DNA of 64,000 bases from Collinsella sp. (GCA_019414055.1 DXMV01000010.1:62001-126000); one strand, 5' to 3'. Positions 1 to 9,129 are shown, counted from the stretch's first letter. Notes: a model not told the origin generated them from the sequence alone. Numbers and translations are program-made.

Positions 1-1429
1 CGCGTTCTTTACCTGGAGCCGCCTGTATTGCTTGCTGAGCTCGGCTGCCGCCGTGGCGCTCTACAACTTCTTGTTTGTTGACCCGCGCTACTCGCTGTCG
101 TTTATCGACCGTGTTTATCCCGGCATGTTCTTCATCATGTTTGCGGTCTCGCTTGTGTCGAGTTCGATCGCGTTGGCCCTGCGCCGCGCCTTGGCGCAGG
201 CCGCCGCCAGCGACCGCCGCACGCAGATGGTGCTCGAGACCAACCGCATGCTGCAGCGCTGTGCCGATCAGCAGCAGATTGTGCACGCCATGGCAACGCA
301 GCTGGCGCGTCTTTCGGGCTGCCCGGTCGTGTGGTACAGCGATGATGCCGATGATGATGACCTGCTGCCGCGCGCGACGTATACGGCCGTGGGCGATGCC
401 GTGCCGGTGCACGAGCTGGCGTCGCAAATGCCGCCGCGGCTCTCGGCGTCCGCCTATGTGGGAACACCACTCGATGCCACCTATGGCGGCTCGGCGTTCT
501 TTGGCATCTACTTGACCGTACGCTCGGGCGACACCATGGTGCGCGCGGGCGACCCCGCCTCGGTTGTGGGCGTGCTGGCTATCGTTGCCGAGTCCGACGT
601 GCTGACGCACGAGGAGCGGACACTTGCCGATGCCATCGTGAGCGAAGGCGAGCTGGCACTCGATCGCGCCCGCGCCATGGAGGCCCGCGAAGAGGCGGCG
701 GTGCTTGCCAAAAACGAGCAGTTGCGCGCCAACCTGCTGCGCTCCATTTCGCACGATCTGCGTACGCCGCTTACCAGCATTTCGGGCAATGCCGACGTAC
801 TGCTCGACCAGGGCTCGACCGGCACCGCCGAGCTCGACGACCAGACGCGCCGCGGCATGCTCCTGTCCATTCGCTCGGACGCGCAATGGCTCAACGCCAC
901 CGTCGAGAACCTGCTTGCCATCACCAAGCTCGAGGGCGGCGGTATGCATCTGGCGACTACGCTCGAGCTCATGGACGATATCGTCGAGGAGGCGCTGCGC
1001 CACGTAAGTCCGGCCGTGCGCGAGCACGACCTTAAGGTGGTGGCGTGCGATGAGCCGGCGCTCGTTAACGTCGACGCGCGTCTGATGGTACAGCTCGTGG
1101 TGAATCTGGTGAACAACGCCATCACGTATACGCCCGCGGGTTCGCATATCGTGATTTCGATTGGCGTCGACGATGGGCACGTGACGTGCTCGGTGGCCGA
1201 TGACGGGCCGGGCATTGCGCCCGAGGACCGCGAGCGAATCTTTGAATCGTTCTACACCGCCAACCACGGTCTTGCCGACAGCCATCGCAGCGTGGGCCTG
1301 GGTCTTTCGCTCTGCCGCTCCATTGCGTTGGCGCATGGCGGTAGCATAGAGGTTGCCGCGGCGGACCCGCACGGCTCGGTCTTTACGATTGAGCTTCCCG
1401 TCGCCGATGTTTCGTTTGATAAGGAGTAG
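1..1429 (+). CDS. kdpD: KdpD sensor histidine kinase, 3' part (5' end outside window)
   Basis: Membrane sensor kinase of the potassium-responsive KdpDE two-component system; only the C-terminal 475 or so residues are present, and the frame is open to the left edge (first full codon at 2). The start shows the end of the DUF4118 membrane region (NFLFVDPRYS, as in KdpD), followed by a GAF-like region. The kinase core then carries the H box SISHDLRTPLTS (about nt 749), N box NLVNNAITYTP, G1 box DDGPGIAPEDR and G2 box GLGLSLCRS, so it should autophosphorylate on the H-box histidine. The partner kdpE follows 4 nt after the stop. kdpFABC are not in the window and presumably lie upstream. The N-terminal KdpD and USP domains cannot be judged. 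Confidence 0.93.
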   Translation, partial: AFFTWSRLYCLLSSAAAVALYNFLFVDPRYSLSFIDRVYPGMFFIMFAVSLVSSSIALALRRALAQAAASDRRTQMVLETNRMLQRCADQQQIVHAMATQLARLSGCPVVWYSDDADDDDLLPRATYTAVGDAVPVHELASQMPPRLSASAYVGTPLDATYGGSAFFGIYLTVRSGDTMVRAGDPASVVGVLAIVAESDVLTHEERTLADAIVSEGELALDRARAMEAREEAAVLAKNEQLRANLLRSISHDLRTPLTSISGNADVLLDQGSTGTAELDDQTRRGMLLSIRSDAQWLNATVENLLAITKLEGGGMHLATTLELMDDIVEEALRHVSPAVREHDLKVVACDEPALVNVDARLMVQLVVNLVNNAITYTPAGSHIVISIGVDDGHVTCSVADDGPGIAPEDRERIFESFYTANHGLADSHRSVGLGLSLCRSIALAHGGSIEVAAADPHGSVFTIELPVADVSFDKE

Positions 1430-1433
1430 CGCC

Positions 1434-2147
1434 GTGCCGAACTCTGCCGTAAAACCGCTCATCTTGGTCGTTGAGGACGATCCCGCCGTTCGCAACCTTA
1501 TCGTTGCCGCGCTCGAGGCGCACGGCCTGCGTCATATGGCTGTGGAGACCGCCCATGCCGCCATCGCCGCCGCCTCGTCGCAGGCACCGAGCATTGTGCT
1601 GCTCGATCTGGGCCTACCCGATATGGATGGCGTCAAGGTGGTGGAGTCGGTGCGCGCATGGTCGGGCATGCCGATCATTGTGGTCTCGGCGCGCAGCGAA
1701 GACGCGGACAAGATCCGCGCACTCGATGCCGGTGCCGACGACTACCTGACCAAGCCGTTTTCGGTCGAAGAGCTGCTCGCGCGCATTCGCACGACGCTCA
1801 GGCGCCTTTCGTATGCGCAAACGGGCGGTGTTGCCTCCGAGGGCTCGTTCGATACCGGTGAGCTGCATATCGATTTTGACGCCGGCATCGCCACGATGGA
1901 TGGCGAGGAGCTGCACCTGACGCCGATCGAGTACAAGTTGCTCTGCTTGCTGGCACACAACGCCGACAAGGTGCTGACGCACCAGTTTATATTGCACGAG
2001 ATTTGGGGTACGGCGACCAAGAGCGATCTGGCGAGCCTGCGCGTCTTTATGGGCACGTTGCGTAAGAAGATCGAGTCCGACCCCGCGCATCCGCGCTATA
2101 TCCAAACGCACGTAGGCATTGGCTACCGCCTAGTCATCCAAGGCTAG
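1434..2147 (+). CDS. kdpE: KdpE response regulator (OmpR family)
   Basis: DNA-binding response regulator of 237 aa paired with KdpD, expected to activate the kdp potassium-uptake operon. The receiver domain (about 8-122) has the acidic pair D15/D16, phosphoacceptor D58 in LLDLGLPDMDG and K107 in TKPFS. The C-terminal half is an OmpR-type winged helix ending GIGYRL. The start is a GTG at 1434, chosen because the AAGGAG at 1421-1426 lies 7 nt upstream and the preceding in-frame codons overlap kdpD. Its 4-nt gap to kdpD implies one transcript. It converges on rlmKL across the palindrome at 2172-2238. Confidence 0.93.
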   Translation: MPNSAVKPLILVVEDDPAVRNLIVAALEAHGLRHMAVETAHAAIAAASSQAPSIVLLDLGLPDMDGVKVVESVRAWSGMPIIVVSARSEDADKIRALDAGADDYLTKPFSVEELLARIRTTLRRLSYAQTGGVASEGSFDTGELHIDFDAGIATMDGEELHLTPIEYKLLCLLAHNADKVLTHQFILHEIWGTATKSDLASLRVFMGTLRKKIESDPAHPRYIQTHVGIGYRLVIQG

Positions 2148-2171
2148 ATCGCCAACCACCATCCCAATATG

Positions 2172-2238
2172 AGTTGCGGTGAAATACGGTCTAAATTTGC
2201 CTAATTCCAGGCAAAACAGTCCGTAATCCACCGCAACT
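2172..2238. terminator. Long hairpin between convergent kdpE and rlmKL
   Basis: A 67-nt imperfect palindrome. Outer 10-bp arms AGTTGCGGTG and CACCGCAACT are exact complements; an inner ACGG/CCGT pair and an inner TTTGCC/GGCAAA pair extend the fold. It occupies nearly the whole gap between two convergent genes, so it probably works as a bidirectional terminator or 3'-end stabiliser. There is no long T run on either side. Confidence 0.6.
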
Positions 2239-2241
2239 TTG

Positions 2242-4800
2242 TTATTTGCCCTTGGGCTTGCTGGCGTAGAACTTCTTCTTTTTGGGCTTGCCGGCGGGGG
2301 AGGGCTTGCCGGAAAAGTTGGACTTGCCGTTGCCGGCCTGCGCGTGCGCGGGTACTGCCGCACGGGGCTTGCGGGCCTCGGGGTTGCGCAGTTCCTCGGT
2401 TCGCTCGGCAATCTCCTCGGCGCTAAAGCCGACCTCGGCCATGGCGTCCTCGATGGGCAGGCGGCGCACGATGTAGCAGTGGTGCACCTTCTGGTTGCGC
2501 GCGAAGTCCTCGGGGATGGTCTGCGCCGTAATGTCCTCCAGCACCACGCCCGCGCGGGCGAGCTTGCGCGTTTCGGGGCGGAAGCCGCGCAGGTTGCAGC
2601 TAAAGATGGCATGGCCGCCCTGCGCGAGCAGGCGCGATACGCCAGCCAAAAGCTCAACATGGTCGCGCTGGACATCCCAGGTGCGGCGGCCCATCTTGGA
2701 CGAGTTCGAGAACGTGGGCGGGTCGACAAAGATCAGGTCCCAGCGGTTGCGCGTCTGGCGCTGGTCGCGAATCCAGGCGAGCACGTCGTCGCGCACAAAG
2801 TGATGCTGCGGCCCCACAAAGCCGTTCTGGCGCATGTTGCGCTCGGCCCAGTCCAGATAGGTATTGGAGAGGTCGACCGTCACGGTCTCCTCGACACCGC
2901 CATCGGCCGCGTAGCAGGTGGCGGTGCCGGTGTAGGCAAACAGGTTGAGGAAGCGGCGCGCCTGCTTGGCGTGCTCACGCACTAGGTTGCGGGTGACGCG
3001 GTGATCCAAGAAGATGCCCACATCCAGATAGTCGTCAAAGTTGACGGCAAAGGTGAGCCCGCCCTCCTCGATGAGCGGCAGGCGACGGCGCGCGATATTG
3101 GCACGCTCGCCCGAGCCGCCCTTACCGGCGCCTTGCTTGCCGTACTGCGAGCCGCCGCGCGAACGCATGCGGGCCTTGGCGTGCACATGCTCGGCTGGGA
3201 CATCCAGGATGCGCGGCGCGATGGCCAGAATGTCGAGCATGCGGGCCTGGGCCAGTGCGGGGTCGATGGTCTTGGGCGCGGCGTATTCGGCGATGACGAG
3301 CCAGCGGCCCGGAGTCTGCGGGCAACCCTCGTACAGGTCGATAGCGGCGGAGTAGTCGGGCAGGTCGGCATCGTAGACGCGGTAGCAGCTCACGCCCTCG
3401 CGCTTGGCCCACTTGCGGCGCAGACGGGCATTCTTGCGCAGGCGGTTGGCGAACTGCCCGGACTCGGGGATGAGCACGGGCAGCGGCTTGCCGTCGCCCA
3501 GGTCGAGCATGGCGGCGGGCTCGGGCATGGGGGAAGCGGCGGCTTCGTCTTGGGCATCCGCGGTCTGCTCCTCGGCATCTGCGCTGGTCGCAGCTTCGAA
3601 TGTCGCGGCGGCGTGGTCGAGCGAGGGCCAAACCTCAATAGTCGCCTCTTCGTTGTTGGGCATGACGGCAATGGAGCGCGCGGGCTCGGCATGGAGCGCG
3701 CGGGCCAGTAATCCGTCGCGGGTGAGCGCGGCGACCGGCGCCGAGGCAAGCTCGGGCGCGCGGCGCAGCTCGCCGACCAGCGTCATGGCGTCGTGCATGA
3801 GCGAAAGCGGAGTTTCGGTGGTGTCTGCGACCACGGCGGCGCCGGCGACAGCGCCTGCATGGTCCAACACGGTGGCTGGCTTGGCAGCGCAAAATTCGAC
3901 AAAGCGCTTGTAGCCGGCACACTTGACCATGCGCTCAGCGGTCTTGCGGGCGGCGGGGTCGATGTCCACGGCCACGATGCGCACCTGGCGCTCGCGCGCT
4001 GCCGCCTCGCGCTCGCGCGCCTCGGCACGCAGCTGCTCCCACAGGGCGGCGTCGTGCAGCTGCCAGCCCTCAAAGCCCCAGTGCTCGCGTGCGGTACCCG
4101 GGGCGCGGTCGGTCAGAATGTTCACGGCCTCCAACAGCAGACCGCCGCCGGCGCATGAGGCGTCGATCAGCGTGGGTAGGGCTTCGTTTTCGTAATCGTC
4201 GGCCGTCAGATCGCGCTCGCACAGTGCGGTCCAGCCGACCTGCGCCAGCACCAGGGCGGCGTAGTCGGGGCGCAGTACGTGCGCGCCCTCGCCGGCGCGG
4301 GTCGCTGCGGGCGGCAGGCGTTTGAACAGCGGGTCGCCCGAAAGGTCCAGGCTGATGCTCGCGCGGCGCTGACGCAGCGAAAGCAGCAGGTGAACGTCGG
4401 GATCGGCGGCGTCGACATCGGCGCGACGGCCCGTGGTCTCGGCCAGGCGGTCGCACAGTGCGTCTTTGGCGCGCAGGGCCGAGAAGCGCGTGTTGCGCAG
4501 CTGCTCGGTCACGCCGCGGGCGGTGATGGCGATGGTGGCGCCGGGGCGGATGATGGTCTCCCAGGCGATGTCGTAAACGCTGTCGTACAGCTCGTCGGCA
4601 TCCTGCGCCTCAAAGCGCCCGAGTACCACGAACACGCGGCTCGCCAGGCGCGACCACAGACAGGCGCGGTAGCCTTCTTCGAGCTCGCCCTCAAACGTAG
4701 CGCGGCCTTTCAGGCGGCGGACATGCGAAAGCCCGAGGCGTTTAAGCTCATCGGCGAGTGCGGACTCAAAGCCCTCGGGGCAGCTTGCGTAAAATTCCAT
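2242..4800 (-). CDS. rlmL: RlmKL-type bifunctional 23S rRNA methyltransferase, N-terminal methylase degenerate
   Basis: 852-aa homologue of RlmKL, which in E. coli makes m2G2445 (N-terminal half) and m7G2069 (C-terminal half) in 23S rRNA. Visible in order: THUMP region (first 170 residues), an N-terminal Rossmann methylase with DASCAGGG near 213 and TDRAPG, a linker rich in Ala and Glu, the ANRLRKN and DADLPDY motifs, and a complete RlmK half with LNLFAYTGTAT and FVDPPTFSNSSK near 690. The N-terminal half departs from the family: motif I is CAGGG rather than CGSGT, and the NPPYGER catalytic motif is replaced by ADTTETPLS near 325. The C-terminus is a Lys-rich tail. Start: ATG at 4800 with GAGAGG upstream; the longer upstream frame overlaps the divergent gene. 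Confidence 0.85.
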   Translation of the reverse strand: MEFYASCPEGFESALADELKRLGLSHVRRLKGRATFEGELEEGYRACLWSRLASRVFVVLGRFEAQDADELYDSVYDIAWETIIRPGATIAITARGVTEQLRNTRFSALRAKDALCDRLAETTGRRADVDAADPDVHLLLSLRQRRASISLDLSGDPLFKRLPPAATRAGEGAHVLRPDYAALVLAQVGWTALCERDLTADDYENEALPTLIDASCAGGGLLLEAVNILTDRAPGTAREHWGFEGWQLHDAALWEQLRAEAREREAAARERQVRIVAVDIDPAARKTAERMVKCAGYKRFVEFCAAKPATVLDHAGAVAGAAVVADTTETPLSLMHDAMTLVGELRRAPELASAPVAALTRDGLLARALHAEPARSIAVMPNNEEATIEVWPSLDHAAATFEAATSADAEEQTADAQDEAAASPMPEPAAMLDLGDGKPLPVLIPESGQFANRLRKNARLRRKWAKREGVSCYRVYDADLPDYSAAIDLYEGCPQTPGRWLVIAEYAAPKTIDPALAQARMLDILAIAPRILDVPAEHVHAKARMRSRGGSQYGKQGAGKGGSGERANIARRRLPLIEEGGLTFAVNFDDYLDVGIFLDHRVTRNLVREHAKQARRFLNLFAYTGTATCYAADGGVEETVTVDLSNTYLDWAERNMRQNGFVGPQHHFVRDDVLAWIRDQRQTRNRWDLIFVDPPTFSNSSKMGRRTWDVQRDHVELLAGVSRLLAQGGHAIFSCNLRGFRPETRKLARAGVVLEDITAQTIPEDFARNQKVHHCYIVRRLPIEDAMAEVGFSAEEIAERTEELRNPEARKPRAAVPAHAQAGNGKSNFSGKPSPAGKPKKKKFYASKPKGK

Positions 4801-4827
4801 GGGTGACCTCTCTGGTTGCGTCGCTCC

Positions 4828-4837
4828 ATTATATGAT
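4828..4837. promoter_or_regulatory. Shared candidate -10 elements for the divergent rlmL and HAD genes
   Basis: The 75-bp gap holds ATTATATGAT. Read on the minus strand it gives a perfect TATAAT (4828-4833) upstream of rlmL; read on the plus strand it gives TATGAT (4832-4837) upstream of the phosphatase gene. Neither has a convincing -35 hexamer, so promoter activity is inferred from position and the -10 match. Confidence 0.4.
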
Positions 4838-4875
4838 GGATGCTTCGTTTGCCATCGCCCTCGAAAGGAACCCAT

Positions 4876-5703
4876 ATGATTGATGCGTGCCCCGATTCCG
4901 CCGTGCTCTTTTTTGACGTGGACGGCACGCTGACGTCGTTCGATCCCGACGATATGACTGATAAGGACTTTTCGGCGGTTCGCCCTTCGCAGACGGTGAT
5001 CGAGGCGTTTCATCGTCTGCGCGACGCAGGGCACAAGGCGTTTATCTGCACGGGTCGTCCCCTGTGGCTCATCGCGGACAGCTTGCGTGCGCTCGACCCC
5101 GCGGGCATCGTTGCCATGGCGGGAGCCACGCTCGAGGTCGAGGGACGCGTGGTACACGAGGACTGCTTTGGCGAAGACATTGTTGCGGAGCTCGCTCGCC
5201 GTATGGCCGCGGCAGGGATTGAGGCCTTTTTCGAGACCAACGTGGCTACTTTTGCCCTGGAACCCGCGGGTGTTGAGCAGTCGTCTCTGATCGGCACTTC
5301 TGTGGCGCACAGCACCGAGGAGATGCGCGTCGACGGCAGTCTGCGCGTGGGCAAGGTAGGCCTCACTGCGCCCAGTCTGGCTCGCGTTGCCAACGACGAC
5401 GGCTTTATCGATCGCGAGTTTGAGCTGTGCAATACCGGCGGCCAGAACCGCGAGCTGAGCCCCAAGGGTATCGACAAGGGCGTGGGCGTGGCGCGAGCGC
5501 TGGAGTACCTGGGCCGCGAGGGAAATGCGCGCACCTTTGGCTTTGGCGATTCGGGCAACGATCTGGGCATGCTCGCTGCGGTCGAGACGGCTGTCGCCAT
5601 GGGCAACGCCATGCCCGAAGTCAAGGCGCTCGCCGACTACGTGACCGACGATGTCGCACACGACGGCACCGTCACAGCGATGCAGCATTTCGGCCTCATC
5701 TAA
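4876..5703 (+). CDS. Cof-type HAD-IIB family phosphatase
   Basis: 275-aa haloacid-dehalogenase-superfamily hydrolase, probably a cytosolic sugar-phosphate or nucleotide phosphatase. Motif I is FFDVDGTL (residues about 13-20, nucleophile Asp), motif II is ICTGRP, and the C-terminal GDSGNDLGML supplies motif IV acids; the cap between motifs II and III is of the C2 (Cof) type. Length is typical. Start: ATG at 4876 after GAAAGGA; an upstream in-frame ATG-like codon has no ribosome site. It is divergent from rlmL. The substrate cannot be told from sequence, as Cof proteins are promiscuous. Confidence 0.85.
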   Translation: MIDACPDSAVLFFDVDGTLTSFDPDDMTDKDFSAVRPSQTVIEAFHRLRDAGHKAFICTGRPLWLIADSLRALDPAGIVAMAGATLEVEGRVVHEDCFGEDIVAELARRMAAAGIEAFFETNVATFALEPAGVEQSSLIGTSVAHSTEEMRVDGSLRVGKVGLTAPSLARVANDDGFIDREFELCNTGGQNRELSPKGIDKGVGVARALEYLGREGNARTFGFGDSGNDLGMLAAVETAVAMGNAMPEVKALADYVTDDVAHDGTVTAMQHFGLI

Positions 5704-5896
5704 TGAATCTCGCCTTCTGACGTTTGCTCAAACTGCGACTCTTTGCTTTTGCATGCTCAATCGATTTATCAATCCAAACGCTGAGGTGTTTATACCGTTC
5801 GCCGAGAAGATAAAAACCCGCAGCTCACGCCTTGATAAACATAGGTAAAGTGTTTAGCAGTTTATCGGCCGTATGCTAACGAAAGGAATCAGGCAG

Positions 5897-6601
5897 ATGG
5901 CAATCAAGGTGTTCGCTGACGGTGCAAACCTCGAGGGCATGCTCGACATGTACGAGAACGGCAACGTTCAGGGTTTCACGACCAACCCGTCCCTTATGAA
6001 GAAGGGTGGCGTGACGGACTATCGCGCGTTTGCCAAGGAGGTCCTGGCCCACATCACCGATGTGTCCGTCTCGTTTGAGGTCTTTGCCGATGACGTCGAG
6101 ACCATGGAGGTCGAGGCGCGCGAGATTGCTACCTGGGCCGAGAACGTCTACGTCAAGATTCCATGCGTGACCACCAAGGGCGAGTCCACCGCCGAGCTGG
6201 TCCGCAAGCTTTCGGCCGACGGCATCAAGGTCAACGTCACCACCATCTTTACGCCTACGCAGGTCGATGAGATGGTCGAGGCCGTTGACGCCGAGACGCC
6301 GTCCGTCATCTCGCTCTTTGCCGGCCGTATCGCCGATACCGGCGTCGACCCCATTCCGTTTATGACGGAGTCGGTCAAGAAGGCCGCCGCCAAGCCCAAC
6401 TGCGAGGTCCTGTGGGCGTCCACGCGCGAGCTCATCAACATTTACCAGGCGGAAGGATGCGGTTGCCAGATCATCACAGTGCCCAACAGCATCTTGGCCA
6501 AGCGCAAGAACATCGGCCGCGACCCGTACGAGGTCTCGCTCGACACCGTGCGCGGTTTTGCCAAGGATATCGCCGCTTTGGGCTTCCATATCCTGCCGTA
6601 A
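5897..6601 (+). CDS. Transaldolase / fructose-6-phosphate aldolase family (TalC-FSA type)
   Basis: 234-aa class I aldolase of the small transaldolase group, acting in the cytosol either as pentose-phosphate transaldolase or as fructose-6-phosphate aldolase. Family signatures are FADGAN at the N-terminus, GFTTNPSLM, and YVKIPC holding the Schiff-base lysine, followed by VTTIF and SLFAGRIAD. Length matches the single-domain subfamily. Start: ATG at 5897 preceded by GAAAGGA (5881-5887); an in-frame ATG at 5873 lacks spacing. It stands alone, with repeats on its 3' side. Transaldolase and FSA activities are not separable by eye. Confidence 0.87.
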   Translation: MAIKVFADGANLEGMLDMYENGNVQGFTTNPSLMKKGGVTDYRAFAKEVLAHITDVSVSFEVFADDVETMEVEAREIATWAENVYVKIPCVTTKGESTAELVRKLSADGIKVNVTTIFTPTQVDEMVEAVDAETPSVISLFAGRIADTGVDPIPFMTESVKKAAAKPNCEVLWASTRELINIYQAEGCGCQIITVPNSILAKRKNIGRDPYEVSLDTVRGFAKDIAALGFHILP

Positions 6602-6632
6602 CGCGAACACTGGCTGCGCCGCGGGTTGTTCG

Positions 6633-6702
6633 CCCCGGCCTTTCCTTTCCCTATCGCTCACGCGCTTCGCGAGGGTCGCGCTAGGCAAAGGAGAGGCCGG
6701 GG
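6633..6702 (+). repeat. Hairpin downstream of the transaldolase gene
   Basis: Left arm 6633-6651 (CCCCGGCCTTTCCTTTCCC) pairs with right arm 6684-6702 with one G-U pair and one C-C mismatch across a 32-nt GC-rich loop. It starts 31 nt after the transaldolase stop. No T run follows, so a 3'-end structure is more likely than a classical terminator. Confidence 0.5.
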
Positions 6703-6761
6703 CTGCCGACACGAACTTGCCAGTAGGTTGGTGATTGACTTCCATATTCTGCCGTGGACAA

Positions 6762-6968
6762 AGGTACCCCCGCCTGCGCCGTGCAAAAATGAGAATATTC
6801 AGCAAGGTAAAGGCTATTACCAGCTAGCTGAAGCACGGAACAGCCCCCGTTTTGGCTCTGACGACGCTAAAACGGGGGCTATTATTGCTTTTTCGCCTCT
6901 GAGGGGCATCTGGAACGGCGGAATTTGCAGAATACTCGCGATTTTGCACGTCGCGAGAGGGGGTACCT
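6762..6968. mobile_element. Possible 207-bp MITE-like element with imperfect terminal inverted repeats
   Basis: The ends are an exact 10-bp inverted repeat (AGGTACCCCC at 6762-6771, GGGGGTACCT at 6959-6968). About 9 bases further in, a 26-nt block starting CGTGCAAAA is repeated in inverse with 21 of 26 matches. The interior carries a strong terminator hairpin (6842-6880) and no reading frame of note. This pattern suits a small non-autonomous element or a decayed palindromic spacer. Only one copy was found here, so mobility is inference. It fills most of the 380-bp gap 6602-6981. Confidence 0.4.
6842..6880 (+). terminator. Intrinsic terminator inside the 6762-6968 element
   Basis: Perfect 12-bp stem AGCCCCCGTTTT / AAAACGGGGGCT with a 15-nt loop, followed by ATTATTGCTTTTT. 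It is oriented to stop plus-strand transcription coming from the transaldolase gene before it meets the convergent tex gene. Confidence 0.65.
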
Positions 6969-6981
6969 CTGCTTTGGCGGT

Positions 6982-9129
6982 TTACTTTCCCTGCACCATG
7001 GTGAGGGAGATCTTTTTGCGATCGCGATCAACCTTTTCTACCCACACCTTGACTGTGTCGCCGACGCGCACCACGTCGCTCGGGTGCTTGACAAAGCGGT
7101 TGGCCAGCTTGGAGATGTGCACGAGGCCGTCCTGGTGCACGCCCACGTCGACGAAGGCACCAAAGTCGACGACGTTGCGCACCGTGCCCTTGAGTTCCAT
7201 GCCGGGCTCCAGGTCGTCGATGGAAAGCGCTGAGCGGCTAAAGACCACCTCGGGTGCGTCGTCGCGCGGGTCGCGGCCGGGCTTTTTGAGCTCGTTGACG
7301 ATGTCGATAAGCGTCAGGGTGCCGCAGTTCAGGTCGCTTGCTAGCGTCGAGATGCTGCCCAGACGGCGCTCGATGTCGGGCACGCCGCCGCGGCTGAGCT
7401 CGCTGGTGGCAACGCCGGCGCGCTCCAAGACGGCCGTTGCCACCTCGTAGCTCTCGGGGTGGACGCTTGTCGCGTCGAGCGGGTTCCTGCCGCCGCTGAT
7501 GCGCAGGAAGCCCGCGGCGTTGAGATATGCCTTGGGGCCCAGCTTGGGGACCTTCTTGAGCTGGCGGCGATCGGTGAAGGCGCCGTTTTCCTCGCGGAAA
7601 GCCACGATGTTCTTGGCCACGCTCGGCGTGATGCCCGAAACGTATCCCAGCAGGCTTGCGCTCGCGGTGTTTACGTCGACGCCCACGCGGTTGACGACGT
7701 CCTCCACCACGTGGCCCAGGGTGCGCGAAAGTTCGGCCTGGTCAAGATCGTGCTGGTACTGGCCCACGCCGATGGACTGGGGCGGAATCTTGACGAGCTC
7801 TGCCAGCGGGTCCTGCAGGCGGCGGCCCAGGCTCATGGCGCCGCGCACGGTGACGTCCAGGTCGGGATATTCCTGGCTGGCGAGCTCGGAGGCGGAGTAC
7901 ACCGACGCGCCGGCCTCGTTAACGATGGTGTATTGCAGCCCAGGCGCCTGCTCGGCAATGAACTCCGAGACGACTTCCTCGGTCTCGCGGCTGGCGGTGC
8001 CGTTGCCGATGACGATGGTGTTGACGCCGTCCTTCTTGACGAGGCGGGCGAGCTCGCGCTTGGTGCCGGCGACATCGTGGCGCGGCTTGGTGGGGTAGAC
8101 CACACCGTGGTCGAGTAGCTTGCCGGTCTCGTCCATGACGGCGACCTTGCAGCCGGTGCGGTAGCCCGGATCGAGCGCGAGCACGCGGGCGCCGCGGACG
8201 GGGCGGGCCGAGAGCAGGCCCTCAAGATTCTTGGCAAAGACGTTGATGGCCTCGGTCTGCGCGCGAACGGTGAGCTTGGCGCGGGCCTCGCGCTCCAGCG
8301 AGGGGGCCATGAGGCGCTTGTAACCGTCGGCGATGGCAGCATCGAAGATGGGGGCAAACACGCCCTGGCGTCGGGGCCAACGGCTGCCGAGGCGTGCCGT
8401 GGCGGCAGCGCCGTCGACGTTCACGCGCACGCGGAGCTTGCCCTCGCGCTCACCGCGGTCGATAGCCAGCACGCGGTGGTTAGGAATGCGGCGCAGCGGC
8501 TCGTCAAAGTTGTAGTAAGGCTCGTAGGGAGTCTTCTCCGCGGGGTCGGTCGCCTCGACGACGATATCGGCGGTGTTTTGCGTAAAGGCGCGCAGGTCGG
8601 CGACGTTCTCAGGGTCCTCGGCCACCGTCTCGGCAACGATGTCGGCGGCGCCGGCGAGCGCCTTCTCGGGCGTGTCGAAGCCGGCCTCCTCGTTGACGTA
8701 TGCCGCGGCGGCGTCGAGTGCGCTGCCCTTGGCCGAGGCCTGCATGATGATCATGTTGGCGAGCGGCTCCAGGCCGGCCTCGCGGGCCTTCTGCGCGCGA
8801 GTCATGCGCTTTTTGCGGTAGGGCTTGTAGAGGTCCTCGACACGCTGGAGCTGCGTGGCCTCGCGGATCTGCTGCTCGAGCTCGGGCGTGAGCTTGCCCT
8901 GGGCGTCGATGAGCAGAATGACGTCCTCTTTGCGCTGCTCAAGATTGCGCAGGTAGGACAGGCGCTCGTCGAGCGCACGCAGGGCGACGTCGTCCATGCC
9001 GCCCGTGGCTTCCTTGCGGTAGCGCGAGATAAAGGGGATAGTGTTGCCCTCGTCGATGAGCTTGACGGCTGCCTCGATGTTGTCAGCCTTAAGGTTGAGC
9101 TCGCGGGCGAGCTGGGCGATAAGATCCAT
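6982..9129 (-). CDS. tex: Tex-family S1 RNA-binding transcription accessory protein
   Basis: 715-aa Tex homologue, a cytosolic nucleic-acid-binding protein linked to transcription. The N-terminal helical region has the hallmark PFISRYRKE, followed by YKPYR; a YqgF-like RNase H fold follows near 316 (LALDPGYRTGCKVAV), then helix-hairpin-helix segments (GVDVNTAS, LKKVPKLGPKA) and a C-terminal S1 domain from about 635 (ELKGTVRNVVDFGAFVDVGV). Length is normal. Start: ATG at 9129, eight nt after AAGGAG; a longer frame upstream has no support. It is a monocistronic unit between two repeat-rich gaps. Confidence 0.92.
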   Translation of the reverse strand: MDLIAQLARELNLKADNIEAAVKLIDEGNTIPFISRYRKEATGGMDDVALRALDERLSYLRNLEQRKEDVILLIDAQGKLTPELEQQIREATQLQRVEDLYKPYRKKRMTRAQKAREAGLEPLANMIIMQASAKGSALDAAAAYVNEEAGFDTPEKALAGAADIVAETVAEDPENVADLRAFTQNTADIVVEATDPAEKTPYEPYYNFDEPLRRIPNHRVLAIDRGEREGKLRVRVNVDGAAATARLGSRWPRRQGVFAPIFDAAIADGYKRLMAPSLEREARAKLTVRAQTEAINVFAKNLEGLLSARPVRGARVLALDPGYRTGCKVAVMDETGKLLDHGVVYPTKPRHDVAGTKRELARLVKKDGVNTIVIGNGTASRETEEVVSEFIAEQAPGLQYTIVNEAGASVYSASELASQEYPDLDVTVRGAMSLGRRLQDPLAELVKIPPQSIGVGQYQHDLDQAELSRTLGHVVEDVVNRVGVDVNTASASLLGYVSGITPSVAKNIVAFREENGAFTDRRQLKKVPKLGPKAYLNAAGFLRISGGRNPLDATSVHPESYEVATAVLERAGVATSELSRGGVPDIERRLGSISTLASDLNCGTLTLIDIVNELKKPGRDPRDDAPEVVFSRSALSIDDLEPGMELKGTVRNVVDFGAFVDVGVHQDGLVHISKLANRFVKHPSDVVRVGDTVKVWVEKVDRDRKKISLTMVQGK

